Origin: Prorocentrum cordatum
Taxonomy: Eukaryota > Sar > Dinophyceae > Prorocentrales > Prorocentraceae
Direction: 5' to 3'
Assembly: GCA_963575745.1 (NCBI GenBank)
Contig: CAUYUJ010004991.1
Span: 232,506 to 287,505 of the forward strand
Length of the DNA stretch: 55,000 bases
Made by a program: the position numbers and the translations under genes. Shown in pieces: positions 11,553-21,065 of the stretch. Under the pieces are notes generated by a model that saw only the letters and a list, made by a program, of their open reading frames with translations, ran no database searches and had not been told where the DNA came from. Position 1 is the stretch's first letter; each line of letters begins with the position of its first letter.

Positions 11553-14500
11553 CTCCGAGAGCTCCCCGGCGACCTCCTCCCACGGCAGCGCCAGGCTCTT
11601 CGTGGCGGTGCTGACGGAGAACCCGCGGTCGAGAGCGTCTATCTCCGCCATCTCACCCGCGCCGAGGGAAAACCCGAATGGGGCGTTGGCCTCAACTCGG
11701 GAGCCGTCCTTTGTCTTGGGGATGTAGAGGGCAGCAAAAGGCGGCATCTAACTACCACACCCTCTCCCCCTTGTCCTCCGCTATTCCGAAAGCCCTCCCC
11801 CTACTCCTCCATCCTTCACAACATCTTCCAGCCAGAGTGTGGTGGGGTGAGTGCATTCCCTTTGCTGCCCAGCATGGGTTGGCGTCGCGCAAATCGGGGG
11901 TGGAGCGAGTGGGGTGGCCTCCTCAGAGGGCAGGGATTGTCTCAGAGGCCCTTCCCGCCTTCCGAAAGTCCCTTCTGGGAAACACCCTGCCACCCGCCTA
12001 GGAGCCCCAACAGCCTTTTCATCTCCCTACAAGACTCGTCAAACATAACATGTCGGTTTTTGTGATTTCGGCGCCTGCGCGGCCGGCGCTACTTCAATGC
12101 TAGCATGAGGCGTCTGGCCCATGCGCAGGGGTGTCCGAAATTCGGCAGTGCCCTCGCGAGCATTGAAGAACGCGTTTTCTGACAAGTGCCCGAATTATGG
12201 GGCGCTTCATTTTACTTCTGACGAAGCTTGTAGGCATCGGCTTTGCAGCCTCAATCATTCTCCGACGGCCCTGGGGCCCAGCAAGGGCCGAAGCCTGGCG
12301 GAGGCCTCCCCTCGCAATACTTCTTCCACGACGCGGGGGGATAGGCCCGGGGCGGAGGAGCCCGCCCCTCTCGCGCACGCCCTCCCCCCCCCCTGCGCGC
12401 CGCCCGATGGGCACGAATCCCCGCTGCATGCACCATCGGTAGAAGAAGAACAAACGCCATAAACATAAGCTTTTGGCGCTCCGCGCGGACTTATTGGATC
12501 CGCGCCGGGCCCCCCTCCCTGGCTCGCGGAGCGCGCCAGGGGCGTGGCGCTGGAGGCGCCGCCAGGGGGGCCCAGTGCGGATCCAAGTGCGTGGTTAGGT
12601 CGGGCATGTCCCCCTACAGGCGGATTTTGGACGAATGGAAATAGTCAAGCAATTGTCGAACAATAGTGTAAACAAATACTCGAAAAATCGTCCCCTATAC
12701 TATGTTTTGACTATTTTTGAATATCCCTCTTGTAGACCGACTTCAGTTTATGGCGTTTTTTCCTCTTCGGCCATCGGATTGCGAGCTCGGCCTCCGAGCG
12801 CCCGCGCCTCGCGGCCAGCGCTCCCAAGGCCGTCGCCCCGCCGAAGAGGCGGCCCCGGGCGAGGGGGCACGCGGCCATGAGGCGCACGCCCGCACGCGCG
12901 CAGACTGCCGCCAGCGGGCGCTGCTGGTTCGCGAGGGCCGGAAGACCCGCAGGAGCGGCGTGCAGTGAGGAGGAGGGGCAGGAGGAGGAGGGGGAGGGGG
13001 AGGGGGAGGAGGAGGAGGAGGAGGAGGAGGAGGAGGAGGAGGAGGAGGAGGAGGAGGAGGAGGAGGAGGAGGAGGAGGAGGAGGAGGAGGGAAGGTCGGC
13101 TGTTCATGGCTGCCGCACCTGGGAGGGCACGAGGGCCTCCTCTGGGGGCAGCCGGCCTGTGCTCCAGGCGTGAACGGGGCGCCGAGGCGCGGTACAGTCA
13201 GCCCGCGTAAGTAAGGATGGGCAACCTTCCCAAAGGTACCCTTGTATCCTTGCCTCCTCGGTCCGTCCGTGGCCACTTCCGTTGGCCGCGCCCCGCTCGA
13301 AAAGCTTCGAGGCGGCCTTCCAAGGCCCTTGCATCCTCGTCGTGCATCCTTATGCGGATTGGCTGCAGGCAGGGCACAAGGGGGGCGCCCTCGACCTTGC
13401 GAGGCCGCCCTGCTCATCCGGCCCGACTTGGCGGCCGGGCCGCCCCACGTCGCGCCCTTTCGCGCGTCCCGCCCTGGGGCAGGGCGCCGCTCCGGCCCAG
13501 ACCGCGAGGCGCGCAGCGCCGCTGCCTTCTTCGCGCCCCTGCGGGTGCTCTGGAGGAGCACGGCACGACAAGAAGGCTCGCGGGGACTGCCCGGGTCGGC
13601 GCCAGGCCCTCCTCCTCATGCAGCCGGCCCGTATTACAAGGATGCGCGGTAAGGATGCAAGGGCCCTGGACGCCGGTGTCGAAGCTTTTCGAGCGGGGTG
13701 CGGCCAACGAACGTGGCCAAGGATGCACCGCGGAGGCAAGGATGCAATGGGGGTACCCCTGGGAAGGGTGCCCATCCTTACTTATGCGGGCTGACTGTGC
13801 TCCCGGCAAGGCCTCTGGGCGCCGCCCCCGCCGCGCAGAGCGCGCTGGGGAGGTGGTGTGGGGAGGGGGGCCTGGCTGCCGACCCCACGAAATCTGCGCG
13901 GGCCTCTTGGAGCTTGTGCTCACGACGGCGAGGATGATGCCATGCTGCGCATGGCTCAGGAGACGTCCCGGCATATCCAGAGCATCCAACGGCCCTCGCC
14001 CCTGCAGCCCGTGTGTCGAGCATTGGGAGATCTAGGGGATCCTGGAAGTCTCGGAACGTGTCACTATCATGACTGCTTGCTTCTCTGACTCACGCCGTCT
14101 TGGAGCCTTCCGGAAGTGCAGCTCCACCTGGTTGACCTCGGGCATCTCGCGCTCTGCGGCGGCGAGGCTCTGCAGGTGGGCCGCGCCGAAGTTCGCCACG
14201 CCCACAACGCGCGCCAGGCCCCTCGCCCTCATGAGAGGGAACTCAGCGGGGGGCCAGCTCGGGGGGGGGAAATATCGATTTTGAATCGGCGATGCATCGC
14301 CAACGTAATGACGATGGGGCTCGATAGCGACTCCGCACGCTTCTGGGCGGGGTGGGCTATCGGGCACCTATCGGCGATGAGTGGGCGATCGGGGGTCGAT
14401 GCGCCCCCCCCTCCCCCCCTGAGCCTGTCCCCCCCTGATGCTGCCCCTGACCTCATCTCCAGCATCGCGTCCCACGTCTCCAGCAGGGAGCCGCCCTTCG

Positions 14501-15275
14501 GGCTGTGGACCAGGTACAGATCCACGTAGCTCGTCGCGAGACGCTTCAGGGAGGCCTGCAGGGCCTCCAGCACCTCCTCGACGCCACCGTGGTCTGCGGG
14601 TGCCAGCTTCGTGACAAGGAATACAGGAGGAATAGAAGACGGCCCAAGCATAAACTTTCGGAGGTCCGCACGGATTTCTTGGGCCGACGGTCGGCGCAGG
14701 CGCCGCCAGGGGGGGGCCCGGCGTCGACCCAAAACATCCCCGCGCGGACCTCCGACAGAGCTTATGCTCATGCCGCTCTGTATTCCTCGGAATACGTCCT
14801 CCCTCCTCAGCCCGGCGCCGCGGACGGCATTGCCCACGTCCTCCTCGTTGCCGTATGCCGCGGCGGTGTCGACGAGGCGGTAGCCGGCGCGCAGCGCGGC
14901 CCTCACGGCCTCCTGACACTTGCCCCCCGGCTCCAGCTGCCTGGTGCCCAGGCCGAGCGCGGGCATCTCGACGCCCGAACGCAGCGCCACGTTCGAGGCG
15001 GGCGCCAGCCCCTCACACCCCGCCGCCGCGTGCCCGCCGCCGGCCTCCGAGGTCCCTCCGGCGCCCGCCTCCAGCCGGGCGGCCTCCGCGGCCGCTGGCC
15101 GCCGCCAGCGCGAAGGCTCGGCGCTGGCTGGCGCTGCAGTCGGCGCCCCAGGCGCGGGCAGTGGAGCTGGCACCGGCGGGGCCACCGTGTCCTCCTCTGC
15201 CGAGGCGCCCTGGGTCGCCGCGCGCCGCCACCGGCTGGCGCGCGCGGCGGCGGGGGCCGGCGGATCCGCTGCCAT
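11553..15275 (-). CDS. Aldo-keto reductase, multi-exon gene
   Basis: The joined minus-strand exons give a near-complete aldo-keto reductase, an NADPH-dependent carbonyl reductase with a TIM-barrel fold. Proposed exons are: 15275-14789 (Ala/Pro/Arg-rich extension, then MPALGLG and LVDTAAAYGNE); 14617-14452 (FLVTKLAPADHGG, YLVHSP); 14227-~14116 (GLARVVGVANF, NQVELH); ~12944-12771 (QRPLAAVCARAG, AELAIRW); 12432-12406 (CMQRGFVPI); ~11720-11553 (PKTKDGSRVEANA, EIDALDRG). The catalytic tetrad Asp, Tyr, Lys and His is present in LVDT, AAYGNE, VTKL and LVHS. Reading frame is kept across the 14452/14227 junction (GT-AG). Intron 1 and the 331-bp element in intron 4 are inverted-repeat insertions with 7-bp duplications, and exact excision restores the conserved protein without a canonical AG. 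The 14116/12944 and 12406/11720 joins are not resolved to the base. The frame stays open past GTGAGC at 11552, so a further 3' exon is expected. The start at 15275 is a guess. Substrate is unknown. It could be a pseudogene if the insertions are not removed. Confidence 0.8.
12440..12770. mobile_element. Introner-like inverted-repeat element B in the aldo-keto reductase gene
   Basis: A 331-bp insertion lies between direct CCGATGG copies (12433-12439 and 12771-12777). Its ends are inverted: the left end reads GAAGAACAAACGCCATAAAC and the right end, read inward, GAAGAGGAAAAAACGCCATA. Removing the element and one CCGATGG joins AIRW to CMQRGFVPI, the expected reductase sequence, in frame. The interior has GGCGCCGCCAGGGGGG and CGCTCCGCGCGG, shared with elements A (14625) and C (54160). 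No canonical AG lies at the exact excision point. A GC donor at 12772-12771 with an AG in the inverted repeat would also keep frame but would add about 12 residues. Confidence 0.75.
12967..13091 (+). repeat. (GGA)n microsatellite within an aldo-keto reductase intron
   Basis: About 125 bp of GGA/GAG. In gene sense it is a (TCC)n polypyrimidine tract just upstream of the fourth reductase exon, where it could act as, or replace, the usual pyrimidine tract of an acceptor. No AG directly follows it at the expected exon start. Confidence 0.9.
13192..13799. repeat. ~610-bp inverted-repeat element (arms ~165 bp)
   Basis: The left arm (13192-~13359) and right arm (~13630-13799) are inverted copies with an unrelated ~270-bp loop. 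The outer ends read TACAGTCAGCCCGC on the plus strand and CACAGTCAGCCCGC on the minus strand. The arms share AAGTAAGGATGGGCA, GAAAAGCTTCGA and GGGCCCTTGCATCCT. It sits inside the large intron between reductase exons 3 and 4. It has no coding capacity, so it resembles a MITE or fold-back element. Confidence 0.85.
14228..14451 (-). other. Aldo-keto reductase intron 2, fold-back, GT-AG
   Basis: This 224-bp intron has donor GTCAGG and acceptor CTCATGAG, and joining keeps LEM to RARGLARVVGV in frame. ATGAG occurs at both exon edges, as if duplicated on insertion. The ends are G-rich inverted repeats, and the middle has ATCGCCGAT and CGATAGC words facing GCTATCG and ATCGCCGAT, so the RNA can fold back. 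It is not clearly the same family as elements A to C. Confidence 0.7.
14625..14788. mobile_element. Introner-like inverted-repeat element A in the aldo-keto reductase gene
   Basis: A 164-bp insertion is flanked by direct GTATTCC copies in gene sense (14795-14789 and 14624-14618). The inverted ends are about 48 bp long and share GGAATA, AGCATAA and TCGGAGGTCCGC. The centre has GGCGCCGCCAGGGGGG. Exact loss of the element plus one GTATTCC gives REDVF joined to LVTKL, which restores the catalytic Lys region. No AG lies at that point. An alternative GT-AG intron (GTATTCC donor, AAAG acceptor in the repeat at 14657-14654) also keeps frame but inserts FMLGPSSIPPV. Confidence 0.78.
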
Positions 15276-15619
15276 GGCCGCGCGCCACGCGGCAGGCAGC
15301 TCCTGGCGCGAGCCGTCCCACGACCCCCTGGAGGATAGACGCCCCCCTCCTCCCCGCCCCTGCCGCGGGCGCCGCCTCGAGCCTGGCGGCGCTGGAGTCG
15401 TGTGGCAGTTGGCGGTGGTCAGGCGTGGCTCGCTCTCGGCCCTGAAGCAGGCCCCGTCCATGACCGAGGACCCCCCGTACGGGCGAGGGACCAGAGCGAC
15501 TCTCCACGAAGACAGGGTCACTCCCTGTCAGCTGGGTTGGGCACGACAATCGAAACCTGCGGGAAAGGATGGTGGGGGATCGAGGATCCAAGTTTCTGGG
15601 CATTTCTAAACCTCCGCTG

Positions 15620-15815
15620 GCCTCCACGGGGTCTCCCACTCCACCTCCCCGCTCTCTCTCCCGCTCTTTCTCCTCCCCCCTTCCTCCGTGCCCCTCCCTC
15701 GCCGCCCTCCTGCCTGCTTCTCTTCCTCTTCCACCCCTCCTCCTCGTTCTCCTCCTCCTCCTCCTCCTCCCTCCCTCCTCCCTCATGCCTCCTTCCCTCC
15801 CTCTTTATTTTTTGT
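15620..15815 (+). repeat. Polypyrimidine low-complexity tract
   Basis: A C/T-rich stretch with CTCCTCCTC and CCCTCC words, upstream (gene sense) of the aldo-keto reductase. No gene is seen. Confidence 0.85.
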
Positions 15816-15829
15816 CTTCTGATCGCGAG

Positions 15830-17320
15830 CGCAAGCGGAAGGACCGCGCGCCGTCCGAAGCTACAGCTAACAAGCGGGAGCCGAAATTGCACACGGGAGA
15901 GAGAAAAGAAAGACAACAAGAGAGCAGCGGGAGGAGAGCTAGCCGGGGCGGGCCGCGCGGCGCTCACGGAGGGGGTGCCATCGGCAGCCAGCAACCGCCC
16001 AGGGGTGCACGCCAAAGTGGTGGGTAATTAGCTGGCACTGTGGTGTCCCGTGGTGACTGCGGCGTGGGGCAAACCCGCGGGAGAGCCTGGTGGGATTACT
16101 TTTCCTCGTGGGCGCAAGCGAAAGCGCAGGCGCCGAGTTGCCTGGTGGGGTTACGCGAAGCGTCTAGAGTATTCTTCTCTTTTCAAGCCTCTTCCCTTCG
16201 AAGACGAGGAGTATAAGGCGTGCGATTCTCTCTGCCCCTGCTTGCAGGGGACAGGAGTCCAAGCCGCACGAACTCTCTTTGCTTTCTCGGCTTACTAGTT
16301 CTCGGTGAATCACGACCACGTCTACGCATGCACGCAAACCGTATGGGGCCTGTGCGTTACAACATTGGAAGTACGACGATCTGAGGGTATGGTCTGACGT
16401 CTCTTCTCCTTTCTACTCCTCCTTTATCGTCCCTCCTTCCACGAACTTTTCCCTCCTTCTCCCCGTCCCCCTTCCACTCCCCCTCCTGCTCCCAGTCCCC
16501 CTCCCTCTCCTCATCCCCCGCCTCCCCCTCCTCACCCATTCTCTTACATTCGAGTTCCCTGCGTCACCTGAGCGTTCGCGGCCTAAGCGGCTCTAATGGA
16601 GCCGCACTCCAGCAGCCGCTGGGAAGAACGCGGCGGCATCGCCGATAGTGTCAAACACACATCCGAGACACACAAGTGCGCGTCACATCCTTTCTTCGTT
16701 CACGTATGCACTTGGTCCTCCCTTGAGCCTGTGCGAATACTCGTCGCCAACCCATGCGCAACATTACTGCGTCTGCTTCATTTGCAGCGGCGAATAACCC
16801 ATGCACGCCCACGTGACAAGCAGCGGCGCAAACACCAGACATCCCGCAAACCATCCGCTACACCTGCCCAATGATACTTCATTCCGCCAGCAGAGATCCC
16901 AACAAACGCATGATATCAATGACCCTCAGACCACGCCTCCTAATATCCCTGATATCCTCAAATTCCGAAGATCCCGATGCACAAGCATACCTCCCTCACT
17001 CACACATGCGCGTCGTACCGACACGGACACACACATACCACTCCCAGACATATCTCCCAGTTCTGCAGGCACACGCACACACACACACACGCTACTCACG
17101 CACAAGCGCGCACACTTTGTCAGCCCGACGGCGATGTGACACCACAGTCGCGATAATACCAAGACAAGCTACGTCGAAGGGAATCCGCCGACCCTGTCGG
17201 CACGCGTGAAAAGAAAAACTGGGCTAATCGTCCCGGGATGGTCCTGGGAAACGATCCCTCGCTTCCATTGTTCCCAGAAATCCTCCTTGAGATCTATTTG
17301 GCTCGCTTGTCGGCTCGAGC
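15830..17320. other. Gene-poor stretch upstream of the aldo-keto reductase gene
   Basis: No supported gene. It contains a second pyrimidine-rich tract (16395-16540), a short CA run (17075-17095) and a plus-strand 82-codon frame (16050-16298) with no recognised motif or conserved context. It could hold the 5' end of the reductase gene, but no promoter motif was recognised. Confidence 0.45.
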
Positions 17321-17324
17321 CAGG

Positions 17325-18330
17325 TCGTGATCGAGGTCGTAATCGAGTCGAAAGGAAGCACTTTCATTCCTTCCCCACCCCGGGAGGGGGTCCAGAGGGG
17401 GGCTCCCAGGTGTGTGTGTGTGTGTCCCGGGTCAGAATACGGTCACCCCCTTCCCCTTTCGGGTCGCCATCGAGCAAGTTCGGCCTTCTTTCGCCAATTC
17501 AGGCCCGATATAATCCAAGAGGGGTTTCAAATTGCCAAAGAGCGCTCCAAGACGGTCGCCAAAAACCCAAGACGCCACAAGAGCGCTCTCAAAGCGCCCG
17601 CAAGAGGGCCCCAAGAGGCAAACATAAGCGATCTTGTCTTAGAAGGAGTTAGAATCTAGTTTTTTCCGGCTTTCGACGCCCCAAGATGGCCCCAGATGCC
17701 CCAAGACCGCCCCAGAGGCTCTCAAGACGGCCCAGGAGGGCCCCAATATGTCTCCAAGAGGGGGAACCCGGATGGACATGTCGAGCCCTTTGCCCGCAAG
17801 CGAGCAAGATTGGGGAGACGTAAGAGTCGGGTACGGGGGACTCGGGTTGGCCTGACGGGGCCGTCAGAAAAATGACGAGACCCAGTCTGAAAATTGGCGC
17901 GAGCCCCCGCTGCAGACATCCCACGGAAAGTGGACCGTCAACATCCAGGGCGGGCTCGTCAAAAAGCGTAGGCGAACCCGAATTCCGGCGTACTCGAGTC
18001 TTACGTTTCCCCGACAAGAGGTACTCAAGAGGCCCCAAAAGACACCGCAAGCGGCCCGCAATAGGCCCAGAGAGGCTTTGAAATTGCCTCCAAAAGGCCC
18101 CCGCGAGGCCTTCCAAGAGATCCCGATATGCATCCAAGAGGCCTCTGACCCATAACCCAAGCACGGTGGCGAACTGGGCCCTGTGCCACTAGATGTATAC
18201 CCTCCGGGACCGCCAGCGCGCCCCTAGGAGACCCCAAGAAACTCAATACATGCTTCAGAGATGCCCCCGAGAGACCTCCGAAGAGATTCCGACAAGCCTC
18301 CAAGACTCCACGGCCTTCCTAGGGCCGCCC
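17325..18330 (+). repeat. CCAAGAGGCC composite repeat, copy 1
   Basis: It begins with a block around CGTAATCGAGTCG and GGTCAGAATAC (17337-17450), also present at 50515-50610. Two arms of degenerate CCAAGA-GGCCC words follow, with a T-rich core between (17640-17700). It continues to GCACGGTGGCG (18159), a word that also lies near the end of copies at 24.9 and 31.04 kb. It has no protein-coding signal; long frames arise because the words lack stop codons. Confidence 0.8.
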
Positions 18331-18384
18331 TCCTGATCCCCCCATCAGGGTCGCGGAACAGGCTGTAAGGCCTCTCCAATGCAA

Positions 18385-18430
18385 ACGTGCACACACACAC
18401 GCACACACACACAAGCACGCACTCTGATAC
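18385..18430 (+). repeat. (CA)n microsatellite
   Basis: A short CACACACACGCACACAC run. Confidence 0.9.
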
Positions 18431-18457
18431 ACTGACGCACACTGCCACAGCCTGACA

Positions 18458-19141
18458 TCAGACATGCGCAAGTGCGAACACATGCGTATCGGTGGTGTCC
18501 AGCGGGCCCGCATGAAAGTCGCAGGAACAAATGAGCCAACGGGTCGTAAACGGATCGCCGACGGCGCCCTCCAACTCTCTCGCCTGCTCCCTCGTATTCT
18601 CTGCTACCTCCTCTCTGACCATTCGCCATTTGATCATCTCTTGGCGGATCATGTTTGCCCTTTTCCACTCTCCGTCCGAACCAATACAGAAGGGGCGTTG
18701 ACCTAAGGAACCCTAAATAAGGAACGAGGCCCCTTTTCTCCAGAAGTTAAACTTCGATTCCCCATCGAAAACCTTGGGAAAACCTGAGGCAAGCTGTGAA
18801 ACACTTAAGGAACGCGGAGCCCCTCCCCAACGAAAAGGATTCCTTCTTCAGGGCCCCGACTGTATTCTCTGCTGCCTCCTCTCTGACCATTCGCCATTTG
18901 ATCATCTCTTGGCGGATCATGTTCGCCCTTTTCCACTCTCCCGTGGCGACGAGAACCCTCCAGGGATGATGATGATGATGAGGAGGAGGAGGAGGAGGAG
19001 GAGGAGGAGGAGGAGAAGGAGGAGGAGGAGGAGGGCATTTTTCCACTCTCCGTCCGAACCAATAATCACGTGTACCCGTGAGCGCCCTTTGGGGGACGGG
19101 CCGCCGAACGCCCTGCCGCACATGCTGCGGGTAAGCATGCG
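18458..19141 (-). CDS. Candidate small gene interrupted by two insertions (unrecognised)
   Basis: On the minus strand, a frame with SPKGRSRVHVIIGSDGEWK (near 19090) meets a GGA/CAT microsatellite at 19037 and resumes at about 18944 with RANMIRQEMIKWRMVRE. The word GAGTGGAAAA sits on both sides of the microsatellite. The frame is broken again by a dispersed repeat at 18863-18695, after which the same 80 bp recurs (18673-18594) and runs to a TGA at 18458. Without the two insertions a basic, helix-rich ORF results. No family is recognised. It may be a gene remnant or chance. Confidence 0.33.
18594..18941 (+). repeat. 80-bp direct repeat flanking a dispersed element
   Basis: The two copies (18594-18673 and 18862-18941) differ at only a few positions and share GACCATTCGCCATTTGATC. 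They bracket the 169-bp dispersed element at 18695-18863. The left copy extends to about 18687 with CCGTCCGAACCAATA, which is seen a third time at 19050. Confidence 0.88.
18695..18863 (+). repeat. 169-bp dispersed element, copy 1
   Basis: Starts GCGTTGACCTAAGGAACCC and ends TTCAGGGCCCCGACTGTA. It matches 53669-53837 in the same orientation over its whole length with few differences. No coding capacity. In the other copy it lies inside an intron. Confidence 0.92.
18964..19036 (+). repeat. GATGAT/(GGA)n microsatellite
   Basis: GATGATGATGAT followed by GGA/GAG triplets. Confidence 0.93.
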
Positions 19142-19214
19142 CTGCAGGCAAGCGTACTGCGGCGCAGAGAATACACTTGCCCTGAAGTAATATGGTCACG
19201 GCGCAGCGCGTGCT

Positions 19215-19342
19215 GGCCCTCCTCCTCCTCCTCCTCCCTCCTCCTCCTCCTCCACTCCTCCTCCTCCTCCTCCTCCTCCTCCTCCTCCTCCTCCTCCTCC
19301 TCCTCCTCCTCCTCCTCCTTCTCCTCCTCCTCCTCCCCCCAC
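19215..19342 (+). repeat. (CTC)n microsatellite
   Basis: About 128 bp of CTC/TCC triplets. It ends 11 bases beyond the stop codon of the minus-strand gene at 19353, so it would lie in that gene's 3' UTR or spacer. Confidence 0.95.
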
Positions 19343-19352
19343 TCATAGGCAT

Positions 19353-19994
19353 CTAGATGTCTACCATCGCCGTGGCGCCGATGTAGAGGTCGGCAAGCAA
19401 GGCCAACCTTCTCGCGGCTTCTTCTGAGGCGTTCGTGCCCTCCATAGCTGCGTCGCCGTCTCTCAGGGCTTGCCGCAGCTCCATAAACTCCTGGGTGAGC
19501 TCCTGTTCTGGCGCCCCTGCTTCGGCCGCCACGCGGGCCCAGAGCAGGCGCCAGACCTGAGGACAGGAGAATCAGAAACCACTCCACTCGGGATGAATCT
19601 TGCACAATCGGAAACTGACTTCCCCCGAATGCAGAACCCACGACCGACTCCGACACTTCCCTCCAGACTGAATCTGGTTATCTATTCTCTCTCCGCTGTG
19701 GACCACGGCCCACACGACCCGGCGAGTCGAGGACGGCTGCTGCGTTCCCAGCGTGCACCGCGCGCCAGCTACCTGCTCTTCTCCAGCCACGGCGCCGGGC
19801 ACCTTGCGCTCCTCGTGCCGTTCCCCGCCGTGGAGCTCCGCCCAGAACGCGGGGAACGCGCACGCACCGGCGCGCACCGTCCAGAGGAGGCGCACGTAGG
19901 CCTGCAGCACCGCCCGCAGAGCCTCGGCGAGGGAGCCGAAGCCGCCGCAGGCGGGCACGGGGCCCCAGGGCCCGCCAAACTGCTCGACCCGTGG
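19353..19994 (-). CDS. 3' end of an unrecognised gene (two last exons)
   Basis: Two minus-strand exons fit exactly. The first, 19994-19773 (222 bp, 74 codons), follows GCTTCCAG and contains ACGGFGSLAEALRAVLQAYV and PAFWAELHGGE. It ends GAAGAGCAG before a GTAGCT donor. The second, 19556-19353 (204 bp), follows GTCCTCAG and starts VWRLLWARVAAEAG. It contains QEFMELRQALRDGDAAM and ends ADLYIGATAMVDI with TAG. Both exons are phase 0, so the join keeps frame. The product is helical, Ala/Leu-rich and acidic, with no family recognised. Upstream exons are not found within 20-24 kb. They may lie beyond the A/C array, and this could be the 3' end of the large TPR gene ending near 25.1 kb. Confidence 0.6.
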
Positions 19995-20149
19995 CTGGAA
20001 GCCAGCGGCGAGGCTCCGAATCAGGCACTCCTACGACTGCTCATCTCGCTCATGACTCGAACCTCTCAAGTATGCACGGTTGGATCAATGTCTGCCAGCG
20101 TGGGTCCAACAGAGTGACTTCTTGCACCCTCCCTCTGCAGCCCTTGCGG

Positions 20150-20340
20150 TAACAGATGTGTAACTTGCAGCCTACGCATTGCAACATTTACGCTGCACTA
20201 TATATGATTTTGTACATCCATTTTTAAATTGTACATATAAATACATTTGTGTGCATACATTTATGCAGACAAATGTTAAGTAGCGTGGACACCACACAGT
20301 GAATTAGTGCATTGCGGAGGTGAACAATATGCGGTGTATG
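20150..20340. other. AT-rich spacer
   Basis: An AT-rich stretch with TGTACAT and ATACATTT words between the 3' exons and the minisatellite. Nothing else is seen. Confidence 0.6.
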
Positions 20341-20535
20341 CGATGTTGCGAAAATTATGCAGTGTACACCTTTTGGTGTGAGCAATATGATGTAAGCTAT
20401 GCGATGCAGGCTATGTCGTGAAAGCTATGCGGTGAAAGCTATGAGATGTGAGCTATGTGGTTAAGCTATGCGGTGCAAATTATGCGGTGCAAGCTATGGT
20501 GTATAAGCTGTGCGGTGTAAGCTATGTTGTGTGAG
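20335..20535 (+). repeat. ~15-bp minisatellite (GCTATGCGGTGCAAG type)
   Basis: About a dozen degenerate units such as AGCTATGCGGTGAAA and AGCTATGTGGTTA. The same word type reappears at 42690-42925. Confidence 0.85.
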
Positions 20536-20536
20536 C

Positions 20537-21065
20537 CACGAGGCGGCCACGGGCGGCGACGCGGCGAAACCTCGACACGACCCCAGTGGGCGGCAACGAG
20601 GCGGGCGGCGACGCGGCGAAACAAACCTCGACACTCCTCCCAAGTGGGCGGCAACGAGGCGGCCACTGGCGGCGACGCGGCGAAACCTCGACACACCCCC
20701 AAATGGGCGGCAACGAAGCGGCCTCGAAGCGGCCACGGGCGGCCAGGCGGCGAAACCTCGACACACCCCCCAAGTCGGCGACAACGAGGCGGCAACGGGC
20801 GGCGACGCGGCGAAGCCTCGACACACCCCCCAAGTGGGCAGCCACGAAGCGGCGACGTGGCGAAACCTCGCCTCAATCGCCAACTGGGCGGCCACGAGGC
20901 GGCCACGGGCGGCGACGTGGCGAAACCTCGACACACCCCAAGTGGGCGGCAACGAGGCGGCCACGGGCGGAAACGCGGCGAAACCTCGACACACATCCCA
21001 AGCGGGCGGCAACGAGGCGGCCTCGAAGCGGCCACGGGCGGCCAGGCGGCGAAAGCTCGACACGC
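20537..21065 (+). repeat. ~60-bp tandem array, left part (about 9 units)
   Basis: Each unit contains GAGGCGGCCACGGGCGGCG, GGCGAAACCTCGACACAC and CCCCAAGTGGGCGGC. The array stops inside a unit, in its CGACACAC tract, where the A/C block begins. Confidence 0.93.

Noticed and set aside
12743-13561. A 272-codon minus-strand frame with a poly-Pro core
   Set aside because: The Pro run is the GGA microsatellite in reverse. The aldo-keto reductase exon here uses a different frame (QRPLAAVCARAG).
15569-16027. Plus-strand 152-codon Pro/Leu-rich frame
   Set aside because: It is driven by the polypyrimidine tract; no motif and no splice context.
18700-18720. Telomere-like CCCTAAA
   Set aside because: A single unit inside the 169-bp dispersed element, also present in its other copy; no array.
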